Below, one piece after another: positions 11,700 to 22,239 of a DNA stretch of 64,000 bases. Under the pieces are notes generated by a model that was given only the letters and a program-made list of their open reading frames with translations, had not been told where the DNA came from and did not search any database. The stretch comes from Eonycteris spelaea (lineage: Eukaryota; Chordata; Mammalia; Chiroptera; Pteropodidae). The stretch lies in assembly GCA_003508835.1 (NCBI GenBank), contig PUFA01000057.1, positions 6,336,501 to 6,400,500 on the forward strand. Direction: 5' to 3'. The position numbers and the translations under genes are program-made. Position 1 is the first letter of the stretch, and the number at the start of each line of letters is the position of its first letter.

Positions 11700-11828
11700 G
11701 TGTGGTAGATTGTATTTTCCAGAACAGCAAAAGATAATGTAAAAAGTAAATAAAATAATAGAAGGCGACGTTATAAGCCACTTGGTTTGGGGTGAGTTGC
11801 TATGCAGCAATAGATAATTGGAACACGA
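11700..11828 (+). mobile_element. LTR-like relic with internal deletion
   Basis: Begins 'gtgtggtagattgtatttt' and ends 'cagcaatagataattggaac', which resemble the two ends of an ERVL-type LTR. The middle is almost absent, so most of the LTR seems deleted. Confidence 0.5.
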
Positions 11829-11999
11829 TGCAACTGGCCCAAGGTAACTCCAACCTGCATTCTAGATCTGCCTCTCTGTTCTGCCTTGTTCTTACATAAG
11901 GCAGTGTGGACCAAGCCACCAGACACCTCCATGGAAAGAAACTAAATGCGCCATTTCTAGAGCAGCAGGACCCAGCTTCTCTCTGTGAGATAGGTGCCA

Positions 12000-12255
12000 A
12001 GCTGGTGTCTGCCACATAGTAGGTGCTCAGTAAATATATGGCAAATAAAGAAATAGATTCCAGGCCCATTCTGGGAGTTGACGTAACAGTGAACAAGGTG
12101 CATTTCCTCCTCACATGGAGCCTGCTCTTGAGGGAGGAGAGAGTAATAAGAAGAAGATGATTTTAGACACTAAGTGCTTTGAAGAAAATACGCTGTGTGA
12201 TAGGGAGGGACTGAATATGGTATGGAGGTATATTCCTGACAGAGGGAATGGCTAA
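12000..12255 (+). mobile_element. L2/MIR tail joined to ancient dispersed repeat
   Basis: 'tgccacatagtaggtgctca' plus 'gtaaatatatgg' is an L2/MIR tail. The following 'gaacaaggtgcatttcctc', 'acactaagtgctttgaag' and 'agggaggga' look like the 3.6-kb family. Confidence 0.5.
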
Positions 12256-12379
12256 ATGAAACAGCTAAAAAAAGGCACGTGCTCACACATACACATGTGT
12301 GTACACACATTAAAAAAGAAAGACTCAGGTTAGAGCAAGCCTTGCTTATTCTAGGGCAGGGCAAATAAAACAATAAATG

Positions 12380-12515
12380 ATAGCATGGAATAAAGGATAG
12401 GGCATTTATTTAGGAGCCCAGCATGCAACTAATTCCCCAGGCAACCTTGAAGCAGTCATTTTCTCTCTCTGGGCCTCTTTCTTGGTATAAAATGAGACTG
12501 GACTAAAGTCAGGAA
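12380..12515 (+). mobile_element. MIR SINE
   Basis: 'tagcatggaataaaggatag', 'gaagcagtcattttctctc', 'ctgggcctctttcttgg' and 'aaaatgagactggac' follow sense-strand MIR. Confidence 0.75.
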
Positions 12516-12519
12516 TATG

Positions 12520-12955
12520 CTAGAGCCAGCTCATACCAGGTTGTGAAGGTAGATTCTCTGCATCGGCCCAACTCCACCATCAGTGACGTCACATTCGTAG
12601 GCTGAAAGTGTTCACAAAGGGAGTGTTTATACCATAGAAGCTGGCAAACACTACAAGAGGACTGAGTTTTTATTTTTGTTTTTTGAAAGCTTGTTGTTAA
12701 ATATTTACCAGCACACCACTGGACTAGATGGATGTTTCTCAAACTCTTTTACTAAAGTCTCCTAGTGGCAGAGGAGAGCTTATGCATAACCCCAGAGCCT
12801 GAAATCTCAACATCTTAGGAGAATTTTTCTTAAAATCTCCTATTGTTTTAAATTCACAATTTTATATTCTATACCTTAATGTATCTGTGCTTCTTGTTTC
12901 CTCACACATTCAAAAATACAAAATTTTATTGTGAATCCTACATTTTCTTAAAATA
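12520..12955. other. Non-coding stretch, no confident feature
   Basis: AT-leaning sequence with no recognised repeat. A single CRE-like 'tgacgtca' half-block ('agtgacgtcac', 12,581-12,591) is visible but isolated. Confidence 0.4.
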
Positions 12956-12958
12956 TCA

Positions 12959-13013
12959 CTACACACACACACACACACACAGACACTCACACACACAGAC
13001 ACACACACACACA
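12959..13013. repeat. (AC)n microsatellite, interrupted
   Basis: AC units interrupted by 'agacactc' and 'agac' steps. Frames through it read His-Thr repeats and are artefacts. Confidence 0.95.
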
Positions 13014-13014
13014 G

Positions 13015-13865
13015 CCACCTCCCCCTGGCTAAGGGCTGCCCTGTGGTCAAGGTTGGCATTATTTAGTTACTTCCAGGTAAGGCCTCCCTCTCTCCATCTC
13101 TCCTTCCCTCCCTTTCTTCTTTTCCTTCCAAAAGAGGCCTTCCCTGACTTGGAATTGAACTTGGAGTTGGACATGGGGGAGAAGTAAATCAGTTCCCTTA
13201 GCCCACTCATAAGTGCACACCTGCCCTGGGCCCATAGCAGAAGCTGGCCAGGGTCTGCTCTTGACAGTGGCACCTAGACATTTCCCCCACCCCCTCATAA
13301 CAGAGCAGCTGCTCGGCTCTACAGGTGGCCCCACAGATGCTGCCAGGGTTCGCGGGTTATTTCCCTGCAGACAGAAAGAGACAAGAACTTCCTTTCCCTT
13401 CTCCTCCTCCTCTTCTGGAAGTGTGTGGGCTTAGTTCATCACACTGGGGCTAGGTCTGGGAGATCTGCTTTCTGTGTCCCAGACTCAAGGCTGCTGCTGG
13501 CTTCTTGGCTGACCTTGGACAGTTGGTTATGTTTTGTCTGTGCCTCTTTTTCCACCATCAGCTGCCGCTTACCTCACTGCTGGGCACGGCTGGGTGGATG
13601 TCTGAGGCAGCCTCAAAAAAGCAGACAACAATAGTTCCAAACACAGAGCTAGGTACGCGGGCTGTGGTTTCACACAACTGAGAGTGGGGCAGAGACTCCT
13701 ATCTCCATGAATGCCAGCCCCTGGGGTGCTAGAACATTCATCATGGAAAATTCCAGAAAAAAATAATTTACAAAGCAACACCAACCCCTAAGGGAGATCA
13801 GAGAACTCTACAGAGAAGAGGAAGCAGAGTGCAATGGGACTTCGGTTGGTGGGTAGGGAAGGGGA
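13015..13865. other. Non-coding stretch, no confident feature
   Basis: Pyrimidine-rich patch at 13,080-13,130, otherwise nothing recognised. Overlapping frames on both strands are all under 105 codons. Confidence 0.45.
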
Positions 13866-13869
13866 TGCT

Positions 13870-14115
13870 GAATATTGAAGGGACGCTCTCCTCCTCTGTC
13901 CTCTAAACTTCTCAGAACAACACTCACTGCCTCCACTTCCCCAGTATGCATTCACTCCTCAGCCCTCTGGGACTGCCTCCCCTACCACTCCAACAGGTTG
14001 GCACCAAGGATGTCAGTGGCCTCTTCACTGCTAGATCCAATGGCCAGTCTTCAGAACTTATCTCACCACCCATTTGGAATTATCCTTGCATCTTTTTTTA
14101 CTTAAAATTCATTGC
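13870..14115 (+). mobile_element. L2 ORF2-region fragment
   Basis: 'cttcactgctagatccaatg' and 'gccagtcttcagaacttatc' match the late coding part of L2. Small frames here are decayed L2 coding sequence without function. Confidence 0.6.
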
Positions 14116-14124
14116 TCTCTTGTC

Positions 14125-14440
14125 TTAGTTTGAAGCCACCCAAAACAGAATCCAAGACAAAGACTTGGGTGCAGGTAGTTTATTTGGGAAGTGGTCTCAG
14201 GAAGCATGAGTGAGATGCAGGAAAGTGAGACAAGGACAGAATATGTGTTATTGGGCTACTGCTGTGGGCATCTGGGGCTCCATCCCTCCTGGGCCCTCAG
14301 AGGAATGTGTATAATGCACCTTAGAATTGCCTCTGCAAAGAATGAAGAATGAAAGGCAGGAGCATTAAGCTGATCTCTCAGCTCCCATTGGCGGCGGGTG
14401 ACTTCGCAGGGGCATGAACTCCCTGAGGCAGGAAAACAGA
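14125..14440 (-). mobile_element. LTR-like dispersed relic, minus-strand copy
   Basis: 'agacaaagacttgggtgcag' and 'gtagtttatttgggaagtgg' are the reverse complement of the AATAAA-containing block seen at 7.0, 25.5 and 36.0 kb (TTTATT at 14,180-14,185). It lies between L2 pieces at 13.87-14.1 and 14.65-14.87 kb. Confidence 0.55.
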
Positions 14441-14644
14441 AAGCCAAAGTAGGTGTTTGAGGCAGGGAGCCATTCTCATGGAGGAGAAGCATCCATGCTG
14501 CAAGTGCAGCCACTGGTGGACTGAGGGGCTCAGGGGACACCAGTATATCTCCAAGACTTGGTCTACATGACAGCTCACTCCTGTGGTTCTCCTCTGGCCT
14601 GTGACCACACCTCTCCATCTGTTCCCAGGATCCTCTTCACTCTG

Positions 14645-14870
14645 CCCCACCCCTCACAGGCTCTTTAACTTATAATGCACTTTACTGATGCCCTCCCTCT
14701 TGCCTGTCCCCTCCCCATCTAACGCCCTTGGCTTGTCACCATCACTGTACTAAATACATTGTGCAAACACTTCCTGTTATCTTTCTTCTTTCCCCTAGAA
14801 ACTTCTTATAGGCAGGGACAGGTCCTCTACCAGTGTGGGACACATAGTAGGAGCTCAAGAAGGTATAGCT
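14645..14870 (+). mobile_element. L2 3' end
   Basis: 'ataggcagggacaggtcc' and 'gacacatagtaggagctca' are the usual 'gggcagggac...agtaggtgctcaa' end of L2. It may continue the L2 fragment at 13.87 kb. Confidence 0.65.
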
Positions 14871-15184
14871 CCTCTGCCTTTCCCCATAAAAAGCCTACCA
14901 ATGGCGATGTCATGAAATCAGTTTTGCTAGTCCTTAAGACCCAATGAGCAGGCTACTTGCTAGTTTCTATTTTTCCTGTTTCTGGAGAAAGCAGGGCCCT
15001 TGGATGGTGGAAGCTGCCACCTTTTCTCCTAGGGATACCAAACTAGTAGGTGGGATGCTGCCCTCTGAAAGGCACCCACTCCAGAACCTCTTTCCCTCCC
15101 TGTTTCACAATGCTCAGTGGACATGAAGGTCTATGTGCCTTCCAGGCAAGATCGGGCTTATGATAAGGAAATGAGGATTGGAGC

Positions 15185-15370
15185 CTTCAATTAACCAATA
15201 GATGAACAGCCACTCCATGTACAAGACCATGCTGGGCACTGGGCTCTAGGAAGGAGCAAGAGGAGAGGGAGAAAGAAGAGGGGAAGCAGAGGCACATCTG
15301 ACTTTAAAGAGTTTATAATCTAGGTTGTGGAGATGAGACTAATAGCACAGAATCCACTGTTGAGAAATGT
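15185..15370 (+). mobile_element. Ancient dispersed repeat fragment
   Basis: 'ccatgctgggcactgggctc', 'ttaaagagtttataatctag' and 'gatgagactaatagcac' fit the 'gccaggcactg...gagcttacattctag' family. Confidence 0.5.
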
Positions 15371-15389
15371 TAATGTTGTCACGATCACT

Positions 15390-16410
15390 GAGGAAAGGAC
15401 AGGTTGTTCAGTAAATGGTTCTGGGAAATGGGCATGACATATGAAATGAAATTGGATCCCTACCTAGTACCTCACACAAGGCAGACTCCAGCTGGGTTAG
15501 AGACATAAACTAATATGGTAACTGTCAAGTTAAGACATGTAGGAGAACACCTTTGTGGCCCAAGGTAGAGAACAATTTGTTACACACACCTTCAAACACA
15601 CGAGCAATAAGGCAAAATACTGGTGAATTTGGTTTCATTAAAATTAAGGACTTTTGTTCAACAAAGTACACAGACATAACAAAATGAGAGAAAATATTTG
15701 CAATGTTTCTGATACTTGAAATATTTGAAATGAAAATATTTGCAAAATTTCTGATAAGAAATTTATATTTAAAATATTTGCAAACCTTCTACAAACAAGG
15801 GAAAAAACAGCAAACCTCATTGAAGAATGTGCAAAGAACATGAACAGGCAATTGCCATAAAAGGAAACCCAAAAAGCTAACAATTATACAAAGAAATGCT
15901 TAAAATTGTTAGTAATCACAGAAATTGAGAAGTGAAACAATAATGAGATAATGATTTATAACTATTAGAAGAACTCATGTCCTAGTGGTATGCACGAGTG
16001 TGAAGTGGCATGGCCAACACTCTCTCTACTCAAGAAAAGAGTCGCTCAACCTATGACCCGGAAATTCTGCCCTGTGTAAATCTCTCACAAACCCATCTTT
16101 AACTGGCTGACAATGAAGCTGTGCATTGTGGTGGTGGTGGTGGCAAGAGCCAAAGCAGTGTAAATGTCCCTCACGGAGGAGTGTAGAAACTGTGCAGGCC
16201 ACACGCAGGGGGTCCAGGCAGCAGTTTCAAGTAACAAACCAGATGTTCACATATAGGCATCAAAGGGTCTTGAAAACATAGTGCTGAATAGGGGGAAAAA
16301 ATACAGAATGAGATCGATGACATGACAGCATTTGTGTAAATTTAAATAATGTACCCAAAATAACAAAACATATTTTCAAGAATACGTACAATGCATAAGA
16401 ATAAGCAGAA
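15390..16410 (+). mobile_element. Old L1 (L1M-type), 3' part of ORF2 and 3'UTR
   Basis: L1 ORF2 C-terminal blocks appear in order: 'gttcagtaaatggttctggg', 'tacctcacacaaggcagac', 'gacttttgttcaacaaag', 'ggaaattctgccctgtg', then 3'UTR-like 'acagcatttgtgtaaatt'. Many frameshifts. A short duplication of 'aaatatttgcaaaatttctgat'-like text at 15,690-15,790 and a GGT run near 16,129 are local slippage. Confidence 0.75.
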
Positions 16411-16419
16411 TGGTGCTGT

Positions 16420-16925
16420 TCTAGTTACTATTGCTGCATGACAGATTATTCCAAGATTTAGTGGCTTGAAACAATCGTTCTATAATATCATACAGATTCC
16501 CTAGATCAGGACCTTAGGCAGGGCCGACCGGGAGATGCTTCAGCTCCATACGGCATTGACTGAGCTCACTAGGGGGTATCTGCAGGAGGGTGGACTGGTC
16601 TGCAGAGCTCAAGGTGGCTTGCTGACATGTCTGAAATTTTGGCTGGAGCTCAGCTAGGGCTGTCAACCAGATCACCTCCAGGAAGCAAGCTTCTCTAGCA
16701 TGATGGTCTCAGGGTAGTTGGACTTCTTACACAGAGGCTCAGAGTCGTAGCAAACCAAGAGTAGGCTACTTGAAAATCACATAGCATCACTTCAGCCATG
16801 TTCCACTGGTAGAAGAAGTCATGAACCCAGCAAGCTTCAAGGACTGGGACATAGACTCAATTTCTTCATGGGAGGAGTATCAAAGAATTTGTGGTCATGT
16901 TTTTAAACCTCCCCACTGCCTGTGG
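16420..16925 (+). mobile_element. Ancient dispersed repeat ('attgctgcatgacagatt' type), copy 1
   Basis: 'ctattgctgcatgacagatt', 'ttagtggcttgaaacaat', 'ggctggagctcagctaggg' and a trailing 'aagaatttgtggtcatg' also occur in the same order at 56.13-56.61 kb. I know the family as common in mammals but cannot name it securely. Confidence 0.55.
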
Positions 16926-16984
16926 TGCGGAAGAAATATAGGAGTAGGGAATTAGGCTAAAATAAAGTAAATGAATAAGAAAGT

Positions 16985-17327
16985 CTATGTTGAGCTTATG
17001 ACTGTGACCTTATTTGAATAAAGGATCATTATAGAGGAAATGAAGGCTATTAACATGAGGTCATCCTGCATTAACTGAGTGGGCCCTGAATCCAATGTCT
17101 GGTGACCTTGTAAGACAGAGGCAGAGGAAAATTAGACAGACGGAGTGAAGAACACAGGGAGAAGGTCATGAGAGGATGAGGCAGACATGCACTCTAGCCA
17201 AGGAACACCTGGAGCTGTCTAAAGCTAGAAAAACCAAGGAAAGAGTCTCTTCTAGAGCATCCAGAGGGAGCACGGCACTGGCAACATCTTGGTAATTTAT
17301 CATGGCAGCTCCAGGAAACTAATACAT
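16985..17327 (+). mobile_element. MLT1-class MaLR LTR
   Basis: 'actgtgaccttatttgaat', 'gagtgggccctgaatccaat', 'ccaaggaacacctggagctg' and the end 'ccaggaaactaatacat' match an MLT1 LTR. The 5' part is decayed. Confidence 0.75.
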
Positions 17328-17329
17328 AT

Positions 17330-17738
17330 TGTTACATAATAATGTGACGGGATTATTAAAGGAATTCTTGTTTTGACTGAGGTCCAAAGGCCAAGACTGA
17401 CCAAATAGGTGGAAAGATCCCAGCCCACCAAAGGGCCAGACACTCCAAGCCAGATTCGCAAAGGGGATGCTCAGAAACTAGGTGTGGGACACTCTTCTCT
17501 CAATCGGGTTACAAAGAGCTGCATCTGAGGTGGCCAGAGGGATGGGGAATTCTCTGAAGAACATGGTCAGTGGGTACAAAGTCTACCTTCCTGTGAATGG
17601 GTAGTGATACTTTCACCTCACCTCACGCCTGGAGCAAAGGGCTTCAAGGAGACCCTGTGGTTTGGGGGCCTAGGAATCTGAAGGCAGGAGGCTATGGAGG
17701 CAGGTGAAGGTGGTGTATTATACAATATGTGAATGTGA
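17330..17738. other. Non-coding stretch, no confident feature
   Basis: Short unique-looking gap between an LTR and an antisense L1. No recognised feature. Confidence 0.4.
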
Positions 17739-17739
17739 A

Positions 17740-18697
17740 TATATGAATGTCTAGCTTTTTTCACTTAGCATAATGTTTTTGAGGTTCATTCATTGTATAA
17801 CATGTATCAGTACTTCATTTCTTTTTATGATTGAATGATATTCCATAGTATGAATAGACCACAATTTGTTTACCCATTTATCCATTGGTGAACATTTGGG
17901 CTGTTTCTACTTTTTGGTTATTGTGAATAGTGCTGCTATGAACATGGGTATACACGTATCTGTTTGAGAACCAGTTTTCAGTTCTTTGGTGTATATACCT
18001 AAGAGTGAATCACTGGATCATATGGCAATTCTGTGTTTAACTTCTTGAGGAACCATTGAACTATTTTCTGTTGAGGCTGAACTGTTTTACATTCTTACCA
18101 GCAATATACAAAGGGTACAATTTCTTCATATTCTTGACAACTGTTATTATTATGCTTTGTTTTGTTTTGTTTTTATATCCATCCTAGTGGGTGTGAAGTG
18201 GTGCCACATGGTGTTTTTGATTTGCATTTTCCTAATGGCTAATGATGTTGAGCATCATTTCATGTGTTTGTTGGCCAGCCATATATCTTCTTTGGTGAAA
18301 TGTCTATTCAAGTCTTTTGCCCAAGTCTTTTCTTTAATTAATCTGTCCTTTCGTTGTTGAGTAGTAAGAGTTCTTTTTATATTCTGGGCACTAGATCCTT
18401 CTATATGATTTACAAATACTTTTTCCCATTCTGTCAGCTATCTTTTCACTTTTTTAATAATGTTCTTTGATGAACGAAAGTTTTTAATTTTGGTTAAGTC
18501 CAATTTATCTAGTTTTTCTCTTGTTGCTCATGCTTTGATGTCATATCTAAGAATCTATTGCCAAACCCAATGTCATAAGATCTACCCTATGTTTTTCTAA
18601 GTCACATGGTTGATCCATTTTGAATGAATTTTTTGTACATAATGTGAGGTAGGGGTCCAACTTCATTCTTTTTCATGTAGTGATCCAGTTGTCTGGT
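17740..18697 (-). mobile_element. L1 fragment, antisense, ORF2 3' half
   Basis: Reverse-complement L1 text is clear: 'ttcacttagcataatg', 'tatccattggtgaacatttg', 'gtgctgctatgaacatggg', 'gatttgcattttcctaatgg' and 'ggggtccaacttcattc'. Both ends are truncated. A poly-(TTTTG) stretch interrupts near 18,155-18,175. Confidence 0.92.
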
Positions 18698-18704
18698 TAC
18701 TCTC

Positions 18705-18878
18705 TTTGACTTCTCACATTAATCTCATGAAAGAAGCAGTACTATCAACTTCATTTTAAAGATGGGGAAACAGGTTTCAAGAGGTAAAAGAGTTGCCCAA
18801 AGCCACACAGAAAGCAAAATGGGCTGCCACTGAGATTTGACTTCAGGCATATCTCAGTCAGACCAGTGCTCCTGACCA
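18705..18878 (-). mobile_element. MIR SINE
   Basis: 'cttcattttaaagatgggg', 'aaacaggtttcaagagg' and 'ttgcccaaagccacacag' fit reverse-complement MIR. Confidence 0.75.
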
Positions 18879-18884
18879 GAGTGG

Positions 18885-20180
18885 CCAATGGCTCAACTCC
18901 CCTGATTTAAGAGTGGCTTTGGGGGACGGTCCACAAGTGCTATGAGTATCCCTTCTTAGCTGTGCTGAATGGACTCTCTGCTTTCCTGCTTCAGGGTGTT
19001 CTGAAGCCTTGAGAAGCAGCTAAGTTTGCCCATGGGCACAACCCCGGGAGGTAACATCCTTCAGCGATGTTAACTTGAAATGCATTCTGCACATTCCTCA
19101 GTGAATTAACCTTGGGTGCCTCCTTCACAAAGCCACTCATTGAAGCACACCTGCCAGCTGTGATCACCACTAGATAAACCATCTGCACCAAAGCCTTGCT
19201 CAGCTCTGCTTTTGAGGAACCCCACTAAGACATCATAAGAATTCAGAGCAGCGTCTTCCTGCCCCCAGCAGCTTCCTGCCCTCCAGCACTCCAAGCCCAG
19301 GCCTATCCACATCCTCAGGAGGCCTGCGTGGCCTAGCCTAGGCCACTGCCCTGCAGATCCGATATCTGACCAACGGGAGGCAAGGACCAGTGAATCTTAG
19401 TGCTGCTCTGGGTGCACTGACGAGAGCAAATTACCTCTGGTCATACTTCTGTTGCTGCAATAGTGGACAAGAATTCTGCCTCAGGGCACTTCTTTTACCA
19501 AAAACACACAGCAGCTGAGCTTCACCCTGAAGTTATTGTGTTCTAGCTCTTTCTCAACCCAGCACCATCCCTGGGTAGCCCTCAACGCATACAGGACGTC
19601 ACTGGAGGAAAAACTGAGGAAAGGACAAGTGCCGAAGGGCCTGAACTATTTGTGCTCGAGAGTGTCATTTACTCATATTTATCCAGATATAGATGAGCTT
19701 TCCTAATAGTGGGGTTTGGACAAATAGACCATCCTGACCTTCGTCTCCAGAAACCAGGAGTGTCCAGACAGCCTGGAGATGTGAGCAGCCACAGCCTAAA
19801 TTCCCCTGCAGCACCAGTGCTCACTGATGCTCCCCTCCCTCTCTGCCCAGGGGCTCCCCCACCCCCACTGGGCACACCAGCAGAATCCTAACTTGCCCCC
19901 AGCCCCTACCCCCTCATCTTTGAAGGCTGCCATTTTCTAGGCCCCCAAGCAGCAAAGGCCAGGGGCAGAGTGGTTGTGGGTTATAAGCCAGAAAGCCATG
20001 TTCACTTTTGTGGTTTAGGTTATCCAGATATTTACCAGACCCACTGCCAACCTCCAGAGCCAGGCTGACAGAGCGGCCAGGACTTCTCAGAAGCAGGGAC
20101 TTCCTCAACGTTTAGTGGCTTCTTTTAAGATCCTGTTCTGGGTCTTGTGTTTTCAACCCTCCCCATCTCTTTTCCCCTAC
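18885..20180. other. Non-coding stretch, no confident feature
   Basis: About 1.3 kb without recognised repeats, moderately GC-rich, with short frames on both strands. No exon signature could be defended. Confidence 0.45.
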
Positions 20181-20184
20181 ACAT

Positions 20185-20315
20185 CTATGGGGATACACAC
20201 ACAACTTCACCTTACTTGTTGTATCCCTGTTAGACGCAAGTTCTGTGTGCTCAGGGATCACCTAACACCATGAGGCATATTGTTGGCTCAATGAACGTTT
20301 GTTGAATGACTTGCA
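20185..20315 (+). mobile_element. L2 3' end
   Basis: 'caagttctgtgtgctcaggg', 'catattgttggctcaatg' and 'aacgtttgttgaatgactt' follow the L2 tail. Confidence 0.65.
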
Positions 20316-20363
20316 CGTGTACCACACATGTGTGAACACACAGCCCACAGCATAACAGACACA

Positions 20364-20520
20364 GCAGTTTTCAGTCTCAGCTGCATATTGGAATCACCCG
20401 AGAACCTTAAAAAGGTATTGAAGGCAGGACTTTCCCCAGAGATCCTGATTTGATTGGTCTCACTTGAGACCCAGGAATCAGGATTTTTAAAGAATTTCCA
20501 GATTATTCCAATATGTACGT
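20364..20520. mobile_element. MER20 (hAT-Charlie) copy 1
   Basis: 'cagctgcatattggaatcac', 'agatcctgatttgattgg' and 'aagaatttccagattattcc' lie in MER20 order. A second hAT fossil (MER5A) follows directly. Confidence 0.6.
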
Positions 20521-20522
20521 AG

Positions 20523-20640
20523 CAGTGTTTCTCAGCACATCAGGATCACCTGGAAGATTTGTTAGAACACAGATTTCTGCCCCCCATCCCGAGTTTCCTA
20601 CTTAACAGGTCTGCAGTGGGGCTCTAGAAGCTGCACTTCT
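20523..20640. mobile_element. MER5A-like (hAT-Charlie) fragment
   Basis: 'cagtgtttctcagcacatca', 'ggatcacctggaagatttg', 'ttagaacacagatttctg' and 'aacaggtctgcagtggggc' match MER5A. The far end is missing. Confidence 0.7.
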
Positions 20641-20778
20641 CCCACGGGATGTAGGAGAGTCTCAGGAAACAGGGCAAATGTCTTCTTAGAGGACCCGGGA
20701 TAAGGAGGAATTTGGGGAAAAGAAGAAGGGTGTGCCTGAGGTGAAGGGGTTGGTACAAGGCAGAGTTCACAGGAAGCT

Positions 20779-20810
20779 CTGTCAAGCTTGACATCTGTCA
20801 AGCTTGTGCA
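20779..20810. repeat. 16-bp tandem duplication containing a palindrome
   Basis: 'ctgtcaagcttg' occurs at 20,779 and again 16 bp later. The first copy lies in the perfect 14-bp palindrome 'tgtcaagcttgaca' (20,780-20,793). Confidence 0.9.
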
Positions 20811-20944
20811 AAACAAACCATAGGATTCAAGAAGCTAGAAGGTGAGGAGAAGGCCCTTGACTTTGCTGAGATGAGACGGGAAATAGAGCTGAGGTCTCCT
20901 CTGCCCTCCTTCTTAGGGTGTTCCTGAGGACTGCACTGGGCCAG

Positions 20945-21125
20945 GTCAACCACCATCATCATCTGCCTCCCCCCATTCTCAATCCCTGCTCCACTCAGCA
21001 GCCAAAGTGACCAGTCAAAAACATCAACAAGACCACGTCACTTCTCTTGCTTAAATCCTCCTGAGAGCTCCCCAAAGTACCTGGAATAAAGTTCAAATTC
21101 TATATCCAATTGGCTGTGCCCCTCT
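20945..21125 (+). mobile_element. L2 fragment
   Basis: 'tcacttctcttgcttaaatc', 'gagagctccccaaagtacc' and 'ggaataaagttcaaattc' match the L2 3' region that reads 'aggataaagtccaaactcc'. Confidence 0.65.
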
Positions 21126-21290
21126 GTGAAGGCAATGAGACTCCAAGTACAGAAGCATAAGTGACAGAGGTCTCCAACTGCTGGGCTCTGAAGCCATTAC
21201 CACATGTTTTGAAGAGCCTGCGCCTGCCAGGGGCTGCCCCCAGCCCATAACTAAGCATGTGGAGATGCTAGGGCAGGACATGAAGCTCAT

Positions 21291-21322
21291 GAATCACAGC
21301 TAATCTGAATGTGGTGGGCCAC
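21291..21322. repeat. 32-bp direct repeat, left copy
   Basis: Matches 21,765-21,796 at 31 of 32 positions (one G/A difference near position 9). It brackets a 442-bp segment with the right copy. The last 13 bases equal the first bases of the MLT1 LTR that starts at 21,784. Confidence 0.92.
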
Positions 21323-21764
21323 TTTGGCTGCTTGGCTCCTCCAAGACTTTGCTGAAACTTCCTGAGGCTACACGGGGTCTAGGATGCTCCCACCCAAACT
21401 TCCCTCCCTCAGAGATCACACTTAAGAGACCCTCAGGAATTTTAGCCAGCTTTCTCCATAGTAAACTGAGGAGCTGGATTCCCTAGTTTATGAACTGACA
21501 TGGCAGCGAAAAGAAAGCAAGTCCCATCCTAGTAAGTACTGTTTTCTACCAAGAAAGACCCAGGCTTCAGGGCAGCTTACTCTAAGCCAGAGATTTAGGA
21601 TAAGTGATTTTTTTAAGGAATGTTCCTGGGAAAGACTAGTCAGACCATGAGAGGAGCAGCATCAGGTAGAGGAGGAAGCCAGGCAGGGGTGGATTTCATC
21701 TGAAGCCACTGTGGCTCACAGAGGATCTCACCTGTGTCTAAGCAGGCCCTCTGGGCAAAGGCTT
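21323..21764. other. 442-bp segment between 32-bp direct repeats
   Basis: No poly(A) tail, terminal inverted repeat or coding capacity is visible. Parts ('ccacccaaacttccctccc', 'ctcaggaattttagccagc') have the feel of an old LTR or repeat, but I cannot assign a family. The arrangement fits insertion into the start of the MLT1 LTR. Confidence 0.5.
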
Positions 21765-21796
21765 GAATCACAACTAATCTGAATGTGGTGGGCCAC
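21765..21796. repeat. 32-bp direct repeat, right copy
   Basis: Spans the junction between unique flank and the MLT1 LTR start ('tgtggtgggccac' at 21,784-21,796). Confidence 0.92.
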
Positions 21797-22237
21797 ATAA
21801 CACTCCCCAGGGATGTCCAAGTCCTAATCCATGGAACCTGTGAATATGCTAGCTTATATGGCAAAAGGACTTTGCAAATAGGATTAAGTTAAGAATCTTG
21901 AGATGGGGAGACTATTCTGGATTATCTGGGTGGGCCCAACATAATCACGGGGGTCCCTATACAAGGGAGAAAGAGATGTGATGATGGAAGCAGAGTCAGA
22001 GTGGTGTACTGCTTGCCAGGGCCTTGAGCCAAGCAACACAGGCAGCCTCTAGGAGCTGTGAAAGGCAAAGAGAATGATTCTACCCTGGGGAAGGAGTGAA
22101 GCCCAGCAGCTCCTCAATTTTAGCCCAGAGAAACCCATTTTGGACCTCTGGTCTCCAGAACTGTAAGATAACAAATTTCTTGTTTAAGCTACCAAGTTTG
22201 TGATAATTTGTTAGAATATCAATGGGAATTAACACAC
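21784..22237 (+). mobile_element. MLT1 (MLT1D-like) MaLR LTR
   Basis: Full-length-looking LTR: 'gatgtccaagtcctaatcc', 'ggaacctgtgaatatgctag', 'ggcaaaaggactttgcaaat', 'gatcttgagatggggag'-type text, 'gggtgggcccaacataatc' and 'cagaactgtaagataac'. No internal proviral region flanks it. Best-preserved MLT1 in the window. Confidence 0.9.
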
Positions 22238-22239
22238 AG

